Shown here: in pieces, positions 10,516 through 21,806 of the stretch
Numbering within the stretch: position 1 is the stretch's first letter
How the letters are laid out: every line of letters starts with the position of its first letter
Assembly (NCBI GenBank): GCA_017656185.1
Contig: JACDOK010000002.1
Coordinates: forward strand, 115,703-179,702
From: Peptococcaceae bacterium
GTDB taxonomy: Bacteria > Bacillota > Desulfotomaculia > Desulfotomaculales > JACDOK01
Direction: 5' to 3'
DNA: 64,000 nt
Made by a program: the position numbers and the translations under genes
Notes under the pieces: generated by a model
Told to the model about the DNA's origin: nothing
Databases searched by the model: none
The model's input: only the letters and a program-made list of their open reading frames with translations

Positions 10516-12101
10516 TGGGTTATAAGGTTCTGGTAACGGATAACGTTTCCGATACCGGTGTGGACATTCTGCGCCGGGAAGAAGACATTGAAGTTGACGT
10601 GCGCGGCAAGCTAACAGAGGAAGAACTGTGCGGGATCATCGGCGCCTATGACGCTTTGATTGTGCGCAGCGCTACCAAGGTCACGGCTCGTGTCCTGGAA
10701 CACGCGGCCAAACTAAAGGTGATCGGCCGGGCCGGTGTCGGCGTTGATAATATTGATATCCCGAAAGCTACCGAGTTGGGGATCATTGTCGTAAACGCGC
10801 CCGACGGCAATACCATTGCGGCCACCGAGCTGACAATGGCCCATATGCTGGCCCTGGCACGCAACCTTCCCCAGGCGGACGCCAGGTTGAAGGCCGGTGT
10901 CTGGGACAAAAAGGCCTTTATCGGTGTCGAGCTGCGCAATAAAACTCTCGGCATCCTTGGCCTGGGGCGTATCGGCAGCGGCGTTGCGGTGCGTGCGCAG
11001 GCCATGGAGATGGACTGCATCGCGTACGATCCTTATATCAGTGAGGAGCGTGCCAGGCAGCTGGGGGTAAAGTTGATGTCCCTGGAAGAAGTAATCGCCC
11101 GGGCTGACTTTATTACCATCCACATGCCTTTGACCAAAGAATCCTATCACTTGTTGGACGAAAAGGCTTTTGCCAAGATGAAGGACGGCGTGCGAATCAT
11201 CAACTGTGCCCGGGGCGGCATTGTGGATGAAACCGCACTGTACAACGCGATGGTTTCCGGTAAAGTGGCCGGGGCCGCCCTGGATGTTTTTGAGGAGGAA
11301 CCGCAAACCAAAAGCCCGTTGTTCCAGCTTCCTAATTTTATCGCCACGCCCCACCTGGGGGCTTCCACCCGGGAGGCCCAGGTTAGTGTCGCGGTGGATG
11401 TGGCAGAGGAAATTATCAAGGGCCTGCGGGGAGAAGTAGTTAAAAACGCCGTTAACCTCCCCGGTCTCAAACCCGAAATGCTGCAGGAAATCCAGCCGTA
11501 CTTGAGCCTGGCTGAAAAGATGGGTAAATTTCACGCCCAAATGCTCCGGGGGCGCATCCGGGAAATACAAGTTACCTACAGCGGTGATTTAGCGCAAAAA
11601 CAGGTCACCACTTTGACTGCTGGACTGCTCAAGGGGCTGCTGGACAGCATTCTGCAGGAACGCGTCAACTTTGTTAATGCCATGATTGTCGCCAAGAACA
11701 GGGGTATCCGGGTTTACGAAACCAAGGTTGATTCCGCGTCTGACTATAGCAGCCTCATCACCGTTAAGGTGGTGTCGGGTAAAGGGGAGTACGAGTTATC
11801 CGGTACGCTGTTCCAGGGTAATGATCCCAGAATTGTGTTTATTGACGGTTACCGTGTTGATGCCGTACCGGAGGGACATATGCTGGTGGTGCCGCATATC
11901 GATAAACCCGGTATTGTAGGTAAGGTGGGAACCCTGATCGGCGAGCACAATATTAATATTGCGGCGATGCAGGTCGGCCGCAAAAAGATCGGCGGTAAAG
12001 CGGTAATGGTATTGAGAGTCGACAATGATGTTCCGGAAGAAACCCTGGCGGAAATGGTCAAAATTGACGGTGTGGAAGACGTACGGATGGTGAGTTTGTA
12101 A
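10515..12101 (+). CDS. serA: D-3-phosphoglycerate dehydrogenase
   Basis: First committed enzyme of serine synthesis, oxidising 3-phosphoglycerate with NAD. 528 residues, matching the long SerA form: substrate-binding domain, NAD-binding domain (KTLGILGLGRIGSGVA), catalytic His region (FIATPHLGASTREAQ), intervening domain and a C-terminal ACT domain (HMLVVPHIDKPGIVGKVG onward) that usually gives serine feedback control. ATG overlaps the stop of the preceding aminotransferase (TAATG). serS follows 12 bases later. Confidence 0.97.
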   Translation: MGYKVLVTDNVSDTGVDILRREEDIEVDVRGKLTEEELCGIIGAYDALIVRSATKVTARVLEHAAKLKVIGRAGVGVDNIDIPKATELGIIVVNAPDGNTIAATELTMAHMLALARNLPQADARLKAGVWDKKAFIGVELRNKTLGILGLGRIGSGVAVRAQAMEMDCIAYDPYISEERARQLGVKLMSLEEVIARADFITIHMPLTKESYHLLDEKAFAKMKDGVRIINCARGGIVDETALYNAMVSGKVAGAALDVFEEEPQTKSPLFQLPNFIATPHLGASTREAQVSVAVDVAEEIIKGLRGEVVKNAVNLPGLKPEMLQEIQPYLSLAEKMGKFHAQMLRGRIREIQVTYSGDLAQKQVTTLTAGLLKGLLDSILQERVNFVNAMIVAKNRGIRVYETKVDSASDYSSLITVKVVSGKGEYELSGTLFQGNDPRIVFIDGYRVDAVPEGHMLVVPHIDKPGIVGKVGTLIGEHNINIAAMQVGRKKIGGKAVMVLRVDNDVPEETLAEMVKIDGVEDVRMVSL

Positions 12102-13453
<1,352 letters not shown>

Positions 13454-13466
13454 AACATTTGCTTTT

Positions 13467-13508
13467 AGGTATTCCTTTAGGTCCGCGGGAGGGTTGCAAA
13501 CCCTCCCC
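13467..13508. repeat. CCCTCC hairpin repeat, copy 1
   Basis: GGGAGGGTT (13487-13495) and AACCCTCCC (13499-13507) form a 9-bp stem with a 3-base loop. The upstream AGGTATTCC...GGTCCGC segment is also shared with the copy at 57137-57179. No T-run follows directly, so a repeat is a better call than a terminator. Confidence 0.7.
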
Positions 13509-13864
13509 ATATTTTATAATAAGTAATTTAGCAGGAATAGGGGCGGGTCTTGCCCCTGCCCGCGACCAATGAGGATACCTAAGATCCCAATCGTATCACC
13601 ACTGTGTCATCATGTGTCACAACCGTATCACAGCCCAGCACTCAGGTAAGCCCGGAAATGCACGCCCAACTGAGTGCTGGACGTATCACAGGCCCGCCAG
13701 GGCCGTATAGCAATTGTGTACTCCATCGTATATTCTATCGTGACGACAGGAATATGACCCGCCGTTAGCGAACCCGTATCAATGTTGTCTGATTTGCACA
13801 GTATGATATGCCCCAGTACTTCCGGAAACTTGGATAGGTTAATGGCATAGTAGAAGGATGTTGT
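13509..13864. other. Intergenic DNA after serS
   Basis: No gene seen. Besides the 45-bp palindromic element at 13635-13680 it holds a GGGGCGGGTC/GCCCCTGCCCGC inverted sequence (about 13540-13562) and a phrase resembling CACTGTGTCATCATGTGTCAC. It separates the serine operon from yybS. Confidence 0.6.
13635..13680. repeat. 45-bp palindromic repeat, copy 2 (46 bp)
   Basis: Arms CCAGCACTCAG (13635-13645) and CTGAGTGCTGG (13670-13680) around a 24-base centre beginning GTAAGCCCG and containing ATGCACGCC. The centre is closely similar to that of the copy at 42486-42530. Confidence 0.9.
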
Positions 13865-13867
13865 GTG

Positions 13868-14761
13868 ATGAGTAATATCAGCGTTGTGGTATATGGTTTG
13901 CTGGGCGGAATTCTGGTAAGTGCCGCTGCAGTGCTTCCCGTACTTGGTTTTGCTTTTTACCTCCTGTACATTGTGCTGGCAGGTTATATTACTTATAGAA
14001 AAACGGTGTTACATACTTTAGGCACGGTTTTAATTGCCGGAAGCCTGCCGGGTTTGCTGGCTTTCGACTGGTTCCCGCTGGTCGTGGTGCTTACCTTCGG
14101 TTTGACCGGTGCCGTATACGGTCTGTGTTTTAAGAACGCGTTGGCGCCGGGTACTACCCTGGCGGCAGGTATTGTGGCTACGGGGGTCTTATGGGGTCTT
14201 AATTTTTGGGTAACCGCCATGATTACGGGGGATGATCCGCTGGAGATGGCTGCCGTTCCCCCTGAAATGGAGGGGTTCCCCGCGGAATGGCAGCAGGCTG
14301 TGGAAGCGATGGCTGTTTTATACCCGGCCTCCGTGGCCATATCGGCGTTTTGCACTGCTTTGATTGCTTTTTTTGCCATCCAGTGGGTACTGACCAGGCA
14401 AAAAATTTATCAAGGCCCTTCCTTGGACTTCAGTGAATGGCGTATGCCATGGGGTGGTATTTGGATTTTAATTATAGGTCTCGTGCTGCTTTTGGCCGGG
14501 GACCAGTGGTTGCCCCGTGCCGCAGCCGATGCAGGCAAAAACATCTTGTTTGCGGGCGGGTTTGTTTTTACCGTATCGGGACTGGCTCTCTTTGTTTTCC
14601 TTTACCGCCGCCTGCAGGTGTCGAAGTTTTGGCGTTTGATGACGGTAATTTTTATCATTTTCTACTGGCCCATAATTGTTACCGCAATGATGCTGGCCGG
14701 TATCGTAGATGCGGTCTACGATTTCCGGACGCGTATCAGGAAAAAGGGGGATAAGGCATGA
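13868..14761 (+). CDS. yybS: DUF2232 membrane protein, YybS-like
   Basis: About 297 residues with eight or so hydrophobic segments from the N-terminus (GLLGGILVSAAAVLPVLGFAFYLLYIVLAGYI) to the C-terminus (LMTVIFIIFYWPIIVTAMMLAGI). Position directly before rplI and dnaB matches yybS of Bacillus and Clostridia, whose biochemical function is not established. ATG 13868 is preferred; the GTG one codon earlier is also possible behind the AAGGA at 13854. Its stop overlaps the rplI start. Confidence 0.8.
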   Translation: MSNISVVVYGLLGGILVSAAAVLPVLGFAFYLLYIVLAGYITYRKTVLHTLGTVLIAGSLPGLLAFDWFPLVVVLTFGLTGAVYGLCFKNALAPGTTLAAGIVATGVLWGLNFWVTAMITGDDPLEMAAVPPEMEGFPAEWQQAVEAMAVLYPASVAISAFCTALIAFFAIQWVLTRQKIYQGPSLDFSEWRMPWGGIWILIIGLVLLLAGDQWLPRAAADAGKNILFAGGFVFTVSGLALFVFLYRRLQVSKFWRLMTVIFIIFYWPIIVTAMMLAGIVDAVYDFRTRIRKKGDKA

Positions 14762-15210
14762 AAGTAGTGTTGCTAAAGGATGTATCTTCACTCGGTAAGC
14801 GGGGGGATGTGGTACAGGTTGCCGAGGGATACGCCCGCAATTTCCTCCTTCCCCGCGGCCTCGCTCAACCGGCTACCGCCGGTAAAATGAAGGAAATTGC
14901 CCGGGTAAAAGATATGAAGGCGCAAAAGGAAGCCAAGATTAAAGCGGAAGCCGAAAAGTTGGCGGCCAAAATCCGGGGACAGACCGTGCAGGTTCCGGTA
15001 CGGGTAGGGGAAGGCGGCAAACTTTTCGGTTCGGTAGGCACGAGGGATATTGCGGAAGCTCTGAAAAAATCCCTGGGTGTCAAGATTGATCGTAAGAAAG
15101 TGGAACTGGAAGATCCGATCAAGAGCCTGGGGCGTTTCGACGTGGTGGCCCGCTTGTACCCGGGTGTGCAGGCCGAGTTTGCGGTGGAGGTAGTAGGGCG
15201 TGATTCCTGA
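14758..15210 (+). CDS. rplI: Ribosomal protein bL9
   Basis: 150-residue large-subunit protein. The N-terminal RNA-binding domain signature (MKVVLLKDVSSLGKRGDVVQVAEGYARNFLLPRGLA) is followed by the charged connecting helix and the C-terminal domain. The ATG overlaps the yybS stop by four bases, and the 3' end overlaps dnaB by 11 bases, indicating a tightly coupled operon. Confidence 0.98.
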   Translation: MKVVLLKDVSSLGKRGDVVQVAEGYARNFLLPRGLAQPATAGKMKEIARVKDMKAQKEAKIKAEAEKLAAKIRGQTVQVPVRVGEGGKLFGSVGTRDIAEALKKSLGVKIDRKKVELEDPIKSLGRFDVVARLYPGVQAEFAVEVVGRDS

Positions 15211-16534
15211 CAAGGTACCGCCCCAAAATATCGATGCCGAGCAGGCCGTGCTTGGGGCCCTGTTTTTAGACGCGGATGCGCTTTATCGTATTATTGATAT
15301 ACTGCAGCCGGACGATTTTTACCAGCAGGCACACCGTTTAATTTATGAAGCCTGTTTGAAGCTGCAGGATGATGGTGAGCCGGTGGACATGCTGTCCGTT
15401 ACCGAACGGCTGCGCCGGGACGGCAGCCTTGATAAAGTCGGCGGCGCGGCCTATATTGCTTCGTTAACTGACGTTATTCCTACGGCCTCCAATATCGAGT
15501 ACTACGCGCGCATTGTGCGGGAAAAGGCTGTCCTGCGCACTTTGATCTCTGTAGCCAGCCGCATTTCCGAGATGGGCTACGATGCCAAAGACAGTGCCGA
15601 CCGCCTGGTCGACCGGGCGGAACAAATGATACTGGAGCTGGGATCCCGCCGGGGCCAGACTGTCTTCGTCTCTATTAAGGAAATACTGCGAAAGACCTGG
15701 GACCATATCGAAAACGTTTATGCCCATAAAGGGGATACCCTGGGCATCAAAACCGGGTTTACCGAACTTGATAAAATGTGTTCCGGTTTACAGCCGTCAG
15801 ATCTGATCATTCTGGCGGCCCGTCCCAGTATGGGCAAAACGGCACTGGCGATGAGTATTGCCCACCAGGTGGCTGAGCGGCAAGGAATACCGGTAGCAGT
15901 ATTCAGCTTGGAAATGTCCCGGGAACAGCTGGTGCAGAGACTGCTATGCGCGGAGGCCATGGTTGACCAGTACCGCCTGCGTACGGGCAATTTGAGAGAA
16001 GAAGACTGGGAAAAACTTACCGATGCCGCCGAGCGACTCAACGAGTTACCCATATATATTGATGATGCGGCCGGGGCGTCCGTGCGTGAGATGAGGGCCA
16101 AGGCCAAGCGCCTGCAGGCCGAAAGAGGGCTGGGCCTGGTCATCATTGACTACCTGCAGTTGATACAGGCGCCCAGGCGTGCCGAAAACCGGCAGCAGGA
16201 AATTGCGCAGATTTCCCGCGGCCTGAAGTCGCTGGCCAAAGAACTGAATGTGCCGGTACTGGCGCTGTCACAGCTCAGCCGCGCCGTGGAGTCACGCCCC
16301 AACAAGAGGCCGCAGATGTCGGATTTGAGGGAATCAGGCTCCCTGGAACAGGACGCGGATGTGATTATGTTTATCTACCGCGATGAGTACTATAATCCCG
16401 ATACCGACCAGAAAGGGATAGCCGAAATTATCGTGGCCAAGCAGCGCAACGGTCCCACCGGCACTGTAAAGATGTGTTTTCTCAAGGAATTTACCCGCTT
16501 TGTTAATCTTGCCCGGGACGAGGCCGTAAGTTGA
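15200..16534 (+). CDS. dnaB: Replicative DNA helicase
   Basis: Hexameric 5'-3' helicase of the replication fork (called DnaC in Bacillus), 444 residues. N-terminal DnaB domain (PPQNIDAEQAVLGALFLDADAL), Walker A in AARPSMGKTALAMSIA, Walker B in LGLVIIDYLQLIQ, and the SDLRESGSLEQDADVIMF block are present. No intein. Start is GTG at 15200 inside the end of rplI. Confidence 0.98.
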   Translation: MIPDKVPPQNIDAEQAVLGALFLDADALYRIIDILQPDDFYQQAHRLIYEACLKLQDDGEPVDMLSVTERLRRDGSLDKVGGAAYIASLTDVIPTASNIEYYARIVREKAVLRTLISVASRISEMGYDAKDSADRLVDRAEQMILELGSRRGQTVFVSIKEILRKTWDHIENVYAHKGDTLGIKTGFTELDKMCSGLQPSDLIILAARPSMGKTALAMSIAHQVAERQGIPVAVFSLEMSREQLVQRLLCAEAMVDQYRLRTGNLREEDWEKLTDAAERLNELPIYIDDAAGASVREMRAKAKRLQAERGLGLVIIDYLQLIQAPRRAENRQQEIAQISRGLKSLAKELNVPVLALSQLSRAVESRPNKRPQMSDLRESGSLEQDADVIMFIYRDEYYNPDTDQKGIAEIIVAKQRNGPTGTVKMCFLKEFTRFVNLARDEAVS

Positions 16535-16559
16535 CAAAACCCAGGCCGTCTGCTACAGT
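16531..16559 (+). promoter_or_regulatory. Promoter of the FAD-dependent oxidoreductase gene
   Basis: TTGACA (16531-16536), 17 bases, TACAGT (16554-16559). The -35 overlaps the last codons of dnaB. Confidence 0.7.
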
Positions 16560-16589
16560 TTAAGGGGTCGTTCCAGGGAGGGGAGCAGT

Positions 16590-17981
16590 ATGCTCACAAA
16601 ATATGATGTTATTATTGTTGGCGCAGGGCCGGCGGGTATTTTCGCGGCCCTTGAACTTGTTAAGGATGGATCTGAGCATAAAATTCTCATGATCGAAAAG
16701 GGCCCGGGTATCAAGAAAAGGGTATGCCCTTCCCAAAATTCCAGTATCGGCGGCTGCCGGCATTGCAGTCCTTGCGCTACCGTATGCGGCTGGGGTGGTG
16801 CCGGTGCTTTCAGCGACGGTAAGCTTACTCTGTCCACCGAGGTGGGGGGCAGCCTGGAAGAATATGTCGGGGTCCGGGAGCTTGAGAGCCTGATTTCCTA
16901 TGTCGACAGGCTTTATCTCCGTTTTGGGGCTCCTGACGAGGTTTACGGTGTAAAACACCAGGAAGAGTTCGAGGATATTAAGAGAAAGGCTGTTCTGGCC
17001 GGTTTGCGTTTGGTCCCGCTGCCGATCCGCCACCTGGGTACCGGGCGCTGCGGGGAAATTCTCCAGCTCATGTACGAATATCTGGCCCCGAGAGTGGATA
17101 TCCGGACCGGCACGCAGGTGACCAGGATTGTTACCAAAGATAACCGGGCCGTGGGCGTCGAAACGGCGGACGGGCAGACCTACGCCGGCGACTATCTTGT
17201 GGTTGCTCCGGGGCGGGAAGGTTCCGAGTGGCTGGCCAAGGAAGCGCGCCGTTTGGGTTTACGCACCAGGGTCAACCCGGTGGACATCGGTGTACGGGTG
17301 GAACTTCCGGCCGTTGTGCTGGAACCCTTAACTAACCTTTTTTACGAACTCAAATGTACCTACGTGTCACAAACTTTTGAGGACCGGGTGCGTACCTTTT
17401 GTATGAACCCGCACGGTTCCGTTGTTATGGAAAACAACGACGGGGTTATCACGGTCAACGGGCACAGCCATGCTTATCAGAAAACGGATAACACCAACTT
17501 TGCCATTCTGGTCAGCAAAAACTTTACCGAGCCTTTCCGCGAGCCGATCGCTTACGGGCGTTATATTGCCAGCCTGGCCAACCTGCTGGGCGGCAATGTA
17601 ATCGTACAGCGTTTGGGTGACCTGATCAACGGGCGCCGCAGCACGCCGAAGAAACTGAAACGCTGCCTGGTGACGCCTACGCTTCCGGAAGCCACACCCG
17701 GCGATCTCAGCCTGGTGTTCCCGTACCGGCACATGCTGGGTATTATCGAAATGTTGAAGGCGCTTGATAAAATCGCCCCCGGGGTATATTCGCGGGATAC
17801 CCTGCTTTACGGGGCCGAGGTGAAGTACTACTCCTCCCGTTTAGCACTGAACGAAGGGTTGGAAACACCTATCGCCAACCTGTTTGCTGCCGGTGACGGG
17901 GCCGGCGTTACGAGAGGACTGGTCCAGGCTTCGGCCTCTGGTGTGGTTGTCGCCCGGGAAATATTGAAGCGGTTATCATAG
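16590..17981 (+). CDS. FAD-dependent dehydrogenase (COG2509-like)
   Basis: 463 residues. N-terminal Rossmann motif VIIVGAGPAGIFAALEL binds FAD. A Cys-rich stretch (VCPSQNSSIGGCRHCSPCATVCGWGGAGAFSDGK, about residues 47-80) and a C-terminal LFAAGDGAGVTRGLVQASASGVVVAREI segment are typical of this uncharacterised family of NAD(FAD)-utilising dehydrogenases. The substrate is unknown. It has its own promoter and SD (GGGAGGGGAG). It sits between dnaB and purA, which says little about function. Confidence 0.8.
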   Translation: MLTKYDVIIVGAGPAGIFAALELVKDGSEHKILMIEKGPGIKKRVCPSQNSSIGGCRHCSPCATVCGWGGAGAFSDGKLTLSTEVGGSLEEYVGVRELESLISYVDRLYLRFGAPDEVYGVKHQEEFEDIKRKAVLAGLRLVPLPIRHLGTGRCGEILQLMYEYLAPRVDIRTGTQVTRIVTKDNRAVGVETADGQTYAGDYLVVAPGREGSEWLAKEARRLGLRTRVNPVDIGVRVELPAVVLEPLTNLFYELKCTYVSQTFEDRVRTFCMNPHGSVVMENNDGVITVNGHSHAYQKTDNTNFAILVSKNFTEPFREPIAYGRYIASLANLLGGNVIVQRLGDLINGRRSTPKKLKRCLVTPTLPEATPGDLSLVFPYRHMLGIIEMLKALDKIAPGVYSRDTLLYGAEVKYYSSRLALNEGLETPIANLFAAGDGAGVTRGLVQASASGVVVAREILKRLS

Positions 17982-18075
17982 CCGGGACTGAGACATAGAA
18001 CTTAATTAAGGATAGCGGCGGGTTTTCCGTAAACGGAATACAGTTGCTTAATAAGACGAACAATGAAATGTCTGA

Positions 18076-19380
<1,305 letters not shown>

Positions 19381-19445
19381 TCGACGGGGGCTGGGAGGAC
19401 AGTAAATTTTACTGCAAATGCTAAGAAATTTTAAAGTTCTCCATC

Positions 19446-19474
19446 TTGACAAAATGGCTGTTGTAATGTAACAT
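19446..19474 (+). promoter_or_regulatory. Promoter of the tRNA pair
   Basis: TTGACA (19446-19451), 17 bases, TAACAT (19469-19474), 16 bases before the tRNA-Glu 5' end. Confidence 0.7.
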
Positions 19475-19490
19475 AAAATCCGTGAGTTGT

Positions 19491-19568
19491 GGCCCCATCG
19501 TCTAGCCTGGCCTAGGACATCAGACTTTCGATCTGACGACGGGGGTTCGAATCCCCCTGGGGTCACCA
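19491..19568 (+). tRNA. tRNA-Glu (TTC), CCA encoded
   Basis: Cloverleaf with acceptor GGCCCCA/TGGGGTC, anticodon stem TCAGA/TCTGA, loop CTTTCGA giving anticodon TTC, and T arm GGGGGTTCGAATCCCCC. CCA is encoded. The D loop is slightly long (TCTAGCCTGGCCTAGGAC). Confidence 0.95.
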
Positions 19569-19634
19569 AATAAATTAGGTATCAAGGTTGGGTGTTAGAG
19601 GGAATGCTAACATCCAGCTTTCTATTCTTTAAAT

Positions 19635-19709
19635 GCGGGTGTAGCTCAATGGTAGAGCATCAGCTTCCCAAGCTGAGGGCTGCGGGTTCGATCCCCGTCA
19701 CCCGCTCCA
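19635..19709 (+). tRNA. tRNA-Gly (CCC), CCA encoded
   Basis: Acceptor GCGGGTG/CACCCGC, anticodon stem TCAGC/GCTGA, 7-base loop TTCCCAA giving anticodon CCC, T arm GCGGGTTCGATCCCCGT. CCA is encoded. Probably co-transcribed with tRNA-Glu, 66 bases upstream. Confidence 0.93.
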
Positions 19710-19727
19710 ATTAAAACTGAACATAAC

Positions 19728-19765
19728 AAGACTTCCCGGTGTTCGGGAGGTCTTTCTTATTTTTT
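19728..19765 (+). terminator. Terminator of the tRNA unit
   Basis: Stem AAGACTTCCCG/CGGGAGGTCTT (one G-U), loop GTGTT, followed by a T-rich tract (TTCTTATTTTTTTT). Confidence 0.9.
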
Positions 19766-19906
19766 TTTAATAATAAATTCCAACTCATTAAAATGAAAAT
19801 GGACAGCGAGGATTTTAAAATCTTTTGTTTTCTTGGCAATTTGGACTTAATGAAGGCATAAGCATTGGCTATAAATGTACTTTTGAGTAAATATCAGCCA
19901 AGTGTC

Positions 19907-19936
19907 TTGTCTTCGCCTTTTTGTTCAATTTATAAT
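19907..19936 (+). promoter_or_regulatory. Promoter of the SCIFF gene
   Basis: TTGTCT (19907-19912), 18 bases, perfect TATAAT (19931-19936), 36 bases before the SCIFF start. Confidence 0.7.
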
Positions 19937-19971
19937 GAAAAAGGTTGGAGAGAAGTTAAGGAGGGGTTTAA

Positions 19972-20136
19972 TTGGGTAAACACATTATCACCGTGACCAA
20001 GGGTTCGATTCTGAAGAGGGAAAAAGCGGGCTGTGGCGAATGCCAGAGCTCGTGCCAGTCGGCATGCAAGACTTCCTGTACCGTAGGTAATCAGAGCTGC
20101 CTGCATGAAAGGGGAACGGAAATAAACAAGGACTAA
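19972..20136 (+). CDS. scfA: SCIFF ribosomal peptide precursor (six Cys in forty-five)
   Basis: A 54-residue frame with TTG start and SD AAGGAGGGG. It carries the SCIFF signature: GKHIITVTKGS leader, then AGCGECQSSCQSACKTSC and a sixth Cys in NQSC (Cys at about 21, 24, 28, 32, 36, 43). SCIFF peptides are near-universal in Clostridia and are modified by a partner radical SAM enzyme, which forms a thioether between a Cys and a Thr. The matching maturase lies immediately downstream. The final product's role is unknown. The tail LHERGTEINKD is longer than in short family members. Confidence 0.93.
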   Translation: MGKHIITVTKGSILKREKAGCGECQSSCQSACKTSCTVGNQSCLHERGTEINKD

Positions 20137-20345
20137 ATCCGGCTGTTGGTGCATAAAGATTTTATAGTTACTGCGAAGCCTCGTGGCAATAGCTGGTATA
20201 CCGGGCAGAGAAGGGCTGCCGTGCCATAGGATATTAAATTTCTTTAATAAACCGGTTTGTACGGCTGCGTTTGTATGAAGTAGTTATTTTTAGGCGGGTA
20301 TGTTACCCGCCCGTTATATGTTTGGGCCAAGCTGGAGGGTTATTC
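20137..20345. other. Gap between SCIFF and maturase with a GC hairpin
   Basis: About 200 bases. GGCGGGTA (20293-20300) and TACCCGCC (20304-20311) form a perfect 8-bp stem with a 3-base loop, 35 bases before the maturase start. No T-run follows, so it may adjust read-through or message stability between precursor and enzyme. Confidence 0.5.
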
Positions 20346-21698
20346 GTGATCCATTGTTTTGAAGTGAACGGCTGCAAGCTTGTATTTGACGTGCACAGCC
20401 TGTCGCTGCACCGGGTAGACGATTTGGTATGGGATATCCTCAACGGGCGGGCTCCCGGAAAAGGTTATCTGCCGGGTGAAGTAGAGGAGGCGCGGCACGA
20501 GATTGAAGAATTGCGCAGGGCGGGAGTCTTGTTTGCTCCTGACCCTATTGTCACCTATGAACCACCGGAGACCCCATTGAAATCACTCTGTCTCAACGTG
20601 GCTCACAGCTGCAACCTGGCCTGCCGTTACTGTTTCGCCGGTTCCGGCCGGTATGGTTCCGGGCCGGCATTGATGCCGCGGGAAGTAGGGCGCCGTGCCG
20701 TAGAGATGCTGCTGGAGCGCTCCGGTACACGCCGGCGCTTGGAAATCGACTTTTTCGGCGGCGAGCCTTTACTGAATTTTGAAGTTGTGCAGGATATTGT
20801 CACTTATGCGCGTGAACGGGCGGCTGCGGTCGGAAAAGAGATTAATTTTACTCTTACCACCAATGGTGTGTTGCTTGATGATGCCGTCGGTGAGTTTTTG
20901 TTAAAGGAAGCCGTGAACGTGGTCCTAAGTATCGACGGCCGGCCGGGGGTGCATGACAGGATGCGGCCCACGCCTGACGGCCGGGGGACCCATAATTTGA
21001 TCATCTCACGGGCCCGGCGTTTTGCCGAGCGCTGGGACCAGTGGAGCGGGACCAAGGGCTATTTTTACGTCCGGGGAACGTATACGCGCCACAATCTTGA
21101 CTTTGATGCCGATTACCGCTATTTGGCCGATTTTGGTTTCCGGCATATCTCTATTGAACCGGTAGTGAGTGAAGATAATGAATACGGCTTACGGGAAGAA
21201 GATCTTTCGGCAGTCAGCAAAGCCTATCAAAGATTGGCTGAGGATTACCTGGCGAGGGTGAGGCAGGGCCGCCGGGTAAGGTTTTTTCATTTTGAGGTTG
21301 ATCTCGACGGGGGACCTTGTTTGCCGAAACTTCTTTCCGGTTGCGGTGCGGGGCAGGCGTACTTGGCGGTAGCCGCGAACGGGACACTTTATCCCTGCCA
21401 CCAGTTAGTTGGTCAGGAAAATTTTAAGATCGGAGATGTTTTCAGGGGTGTTAATAATAGCACCATTCCCAGGTCATTCACAGCCGCGCACGTTTACGCC
21501 AAGGAACACTGCCGGTCTTGTTGGGCTAAGTACCTTTGCAGCGGCGGGTGCCACGCCGGTGCATACCTGGTCAACAGGGATATTTATAAACCGAATCGTA
21601 TATCGTGTGCAATAATGCGCGCGCGCCTGGAAACGGCTCTTTATGTCAAGGCTGTGGAAACATTGCTGGCTGTGTCAAAGCACAGCGAAGAGGCATAA
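20346..21698 (+). CDS. scfB: SCIFF radical SAM maturase
   Basis: Radical SAM/SPASM enzyme, 450 residues, that installs the thioether crosslink in SCIFF. The N-terminal region (VIHCFEVNGCKLVFDVHSLS) is typical of the family. The radical SAM cluster motif is CNLACRYC (Cys about 89, 93, 96), and the SPASM region near the C-terminus holds CGAGQAYLAV...LYPCHQ, CRSCWAKYLCSGGC and a later Cys. GTG 20346 is chosen over the upstream in-frame start because GGAGGG lies six bases before it and it gives the family N-terminus. Confidence 0.94.
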   Translation: MIHCFEVNGCKLVFDVHSLSLHRVDDLVWDILNGRAPGKGYLPGEVEEARHEIEELRRAGVLFAPDPIVTYEPPETPLKSLCLNVAHSCNLACRYCFAGSGRYGSGPALMPREVGRRAVEMLLERSGTRRRLEIDFFGGEPLLNFEVVQDIVTYARERAAAVGKEINFTLTTNGVLLDDAVGEFLLKEAVNVVLSIDGRPGVHDRMRPTPDGRGTHNLIISRARRFAERWDQWSGTKGYFYVRGTYTRHNLDFDADYRYLADFGFRHISIEPVVSEDNEYGLREEDLSAVSKAYQRLAEDYLARVRQGRRVRFFHFEVDLDGGPCLPKLLSGCGAGQAYLAVAANGTLYPCHQLVGQENFKIGDVFRGVNNSTIPRSFTAAHVYAKEHCRSCWAKYLCSGGCHAGAYLVNRDIYKPNRISCAIMRARLETALYVKAVETLLAVSKHSEEA

Positions 21699-21806
21699 CC
21701 TAATGCAAAGACATGGTATTATTGCCATTAATAGCCTAGACGTGCCTTCGGTCTTGTGATACTATTTACAGTATTGAGTGACCAGGGTCCGTGGGAGGGG
21801 AGACTT

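Noticed and set aside
10713..11570. 285-codon minus-strand frame under serA
   Set aside because: Antisense shadow of serA with no supported start or motif.
13487..13507. Terminator of serS
   Set aside because: Stable hairpin but no U-run, and a second copy of the whole segment lies at 57137-57179, so a repeat is the better call.
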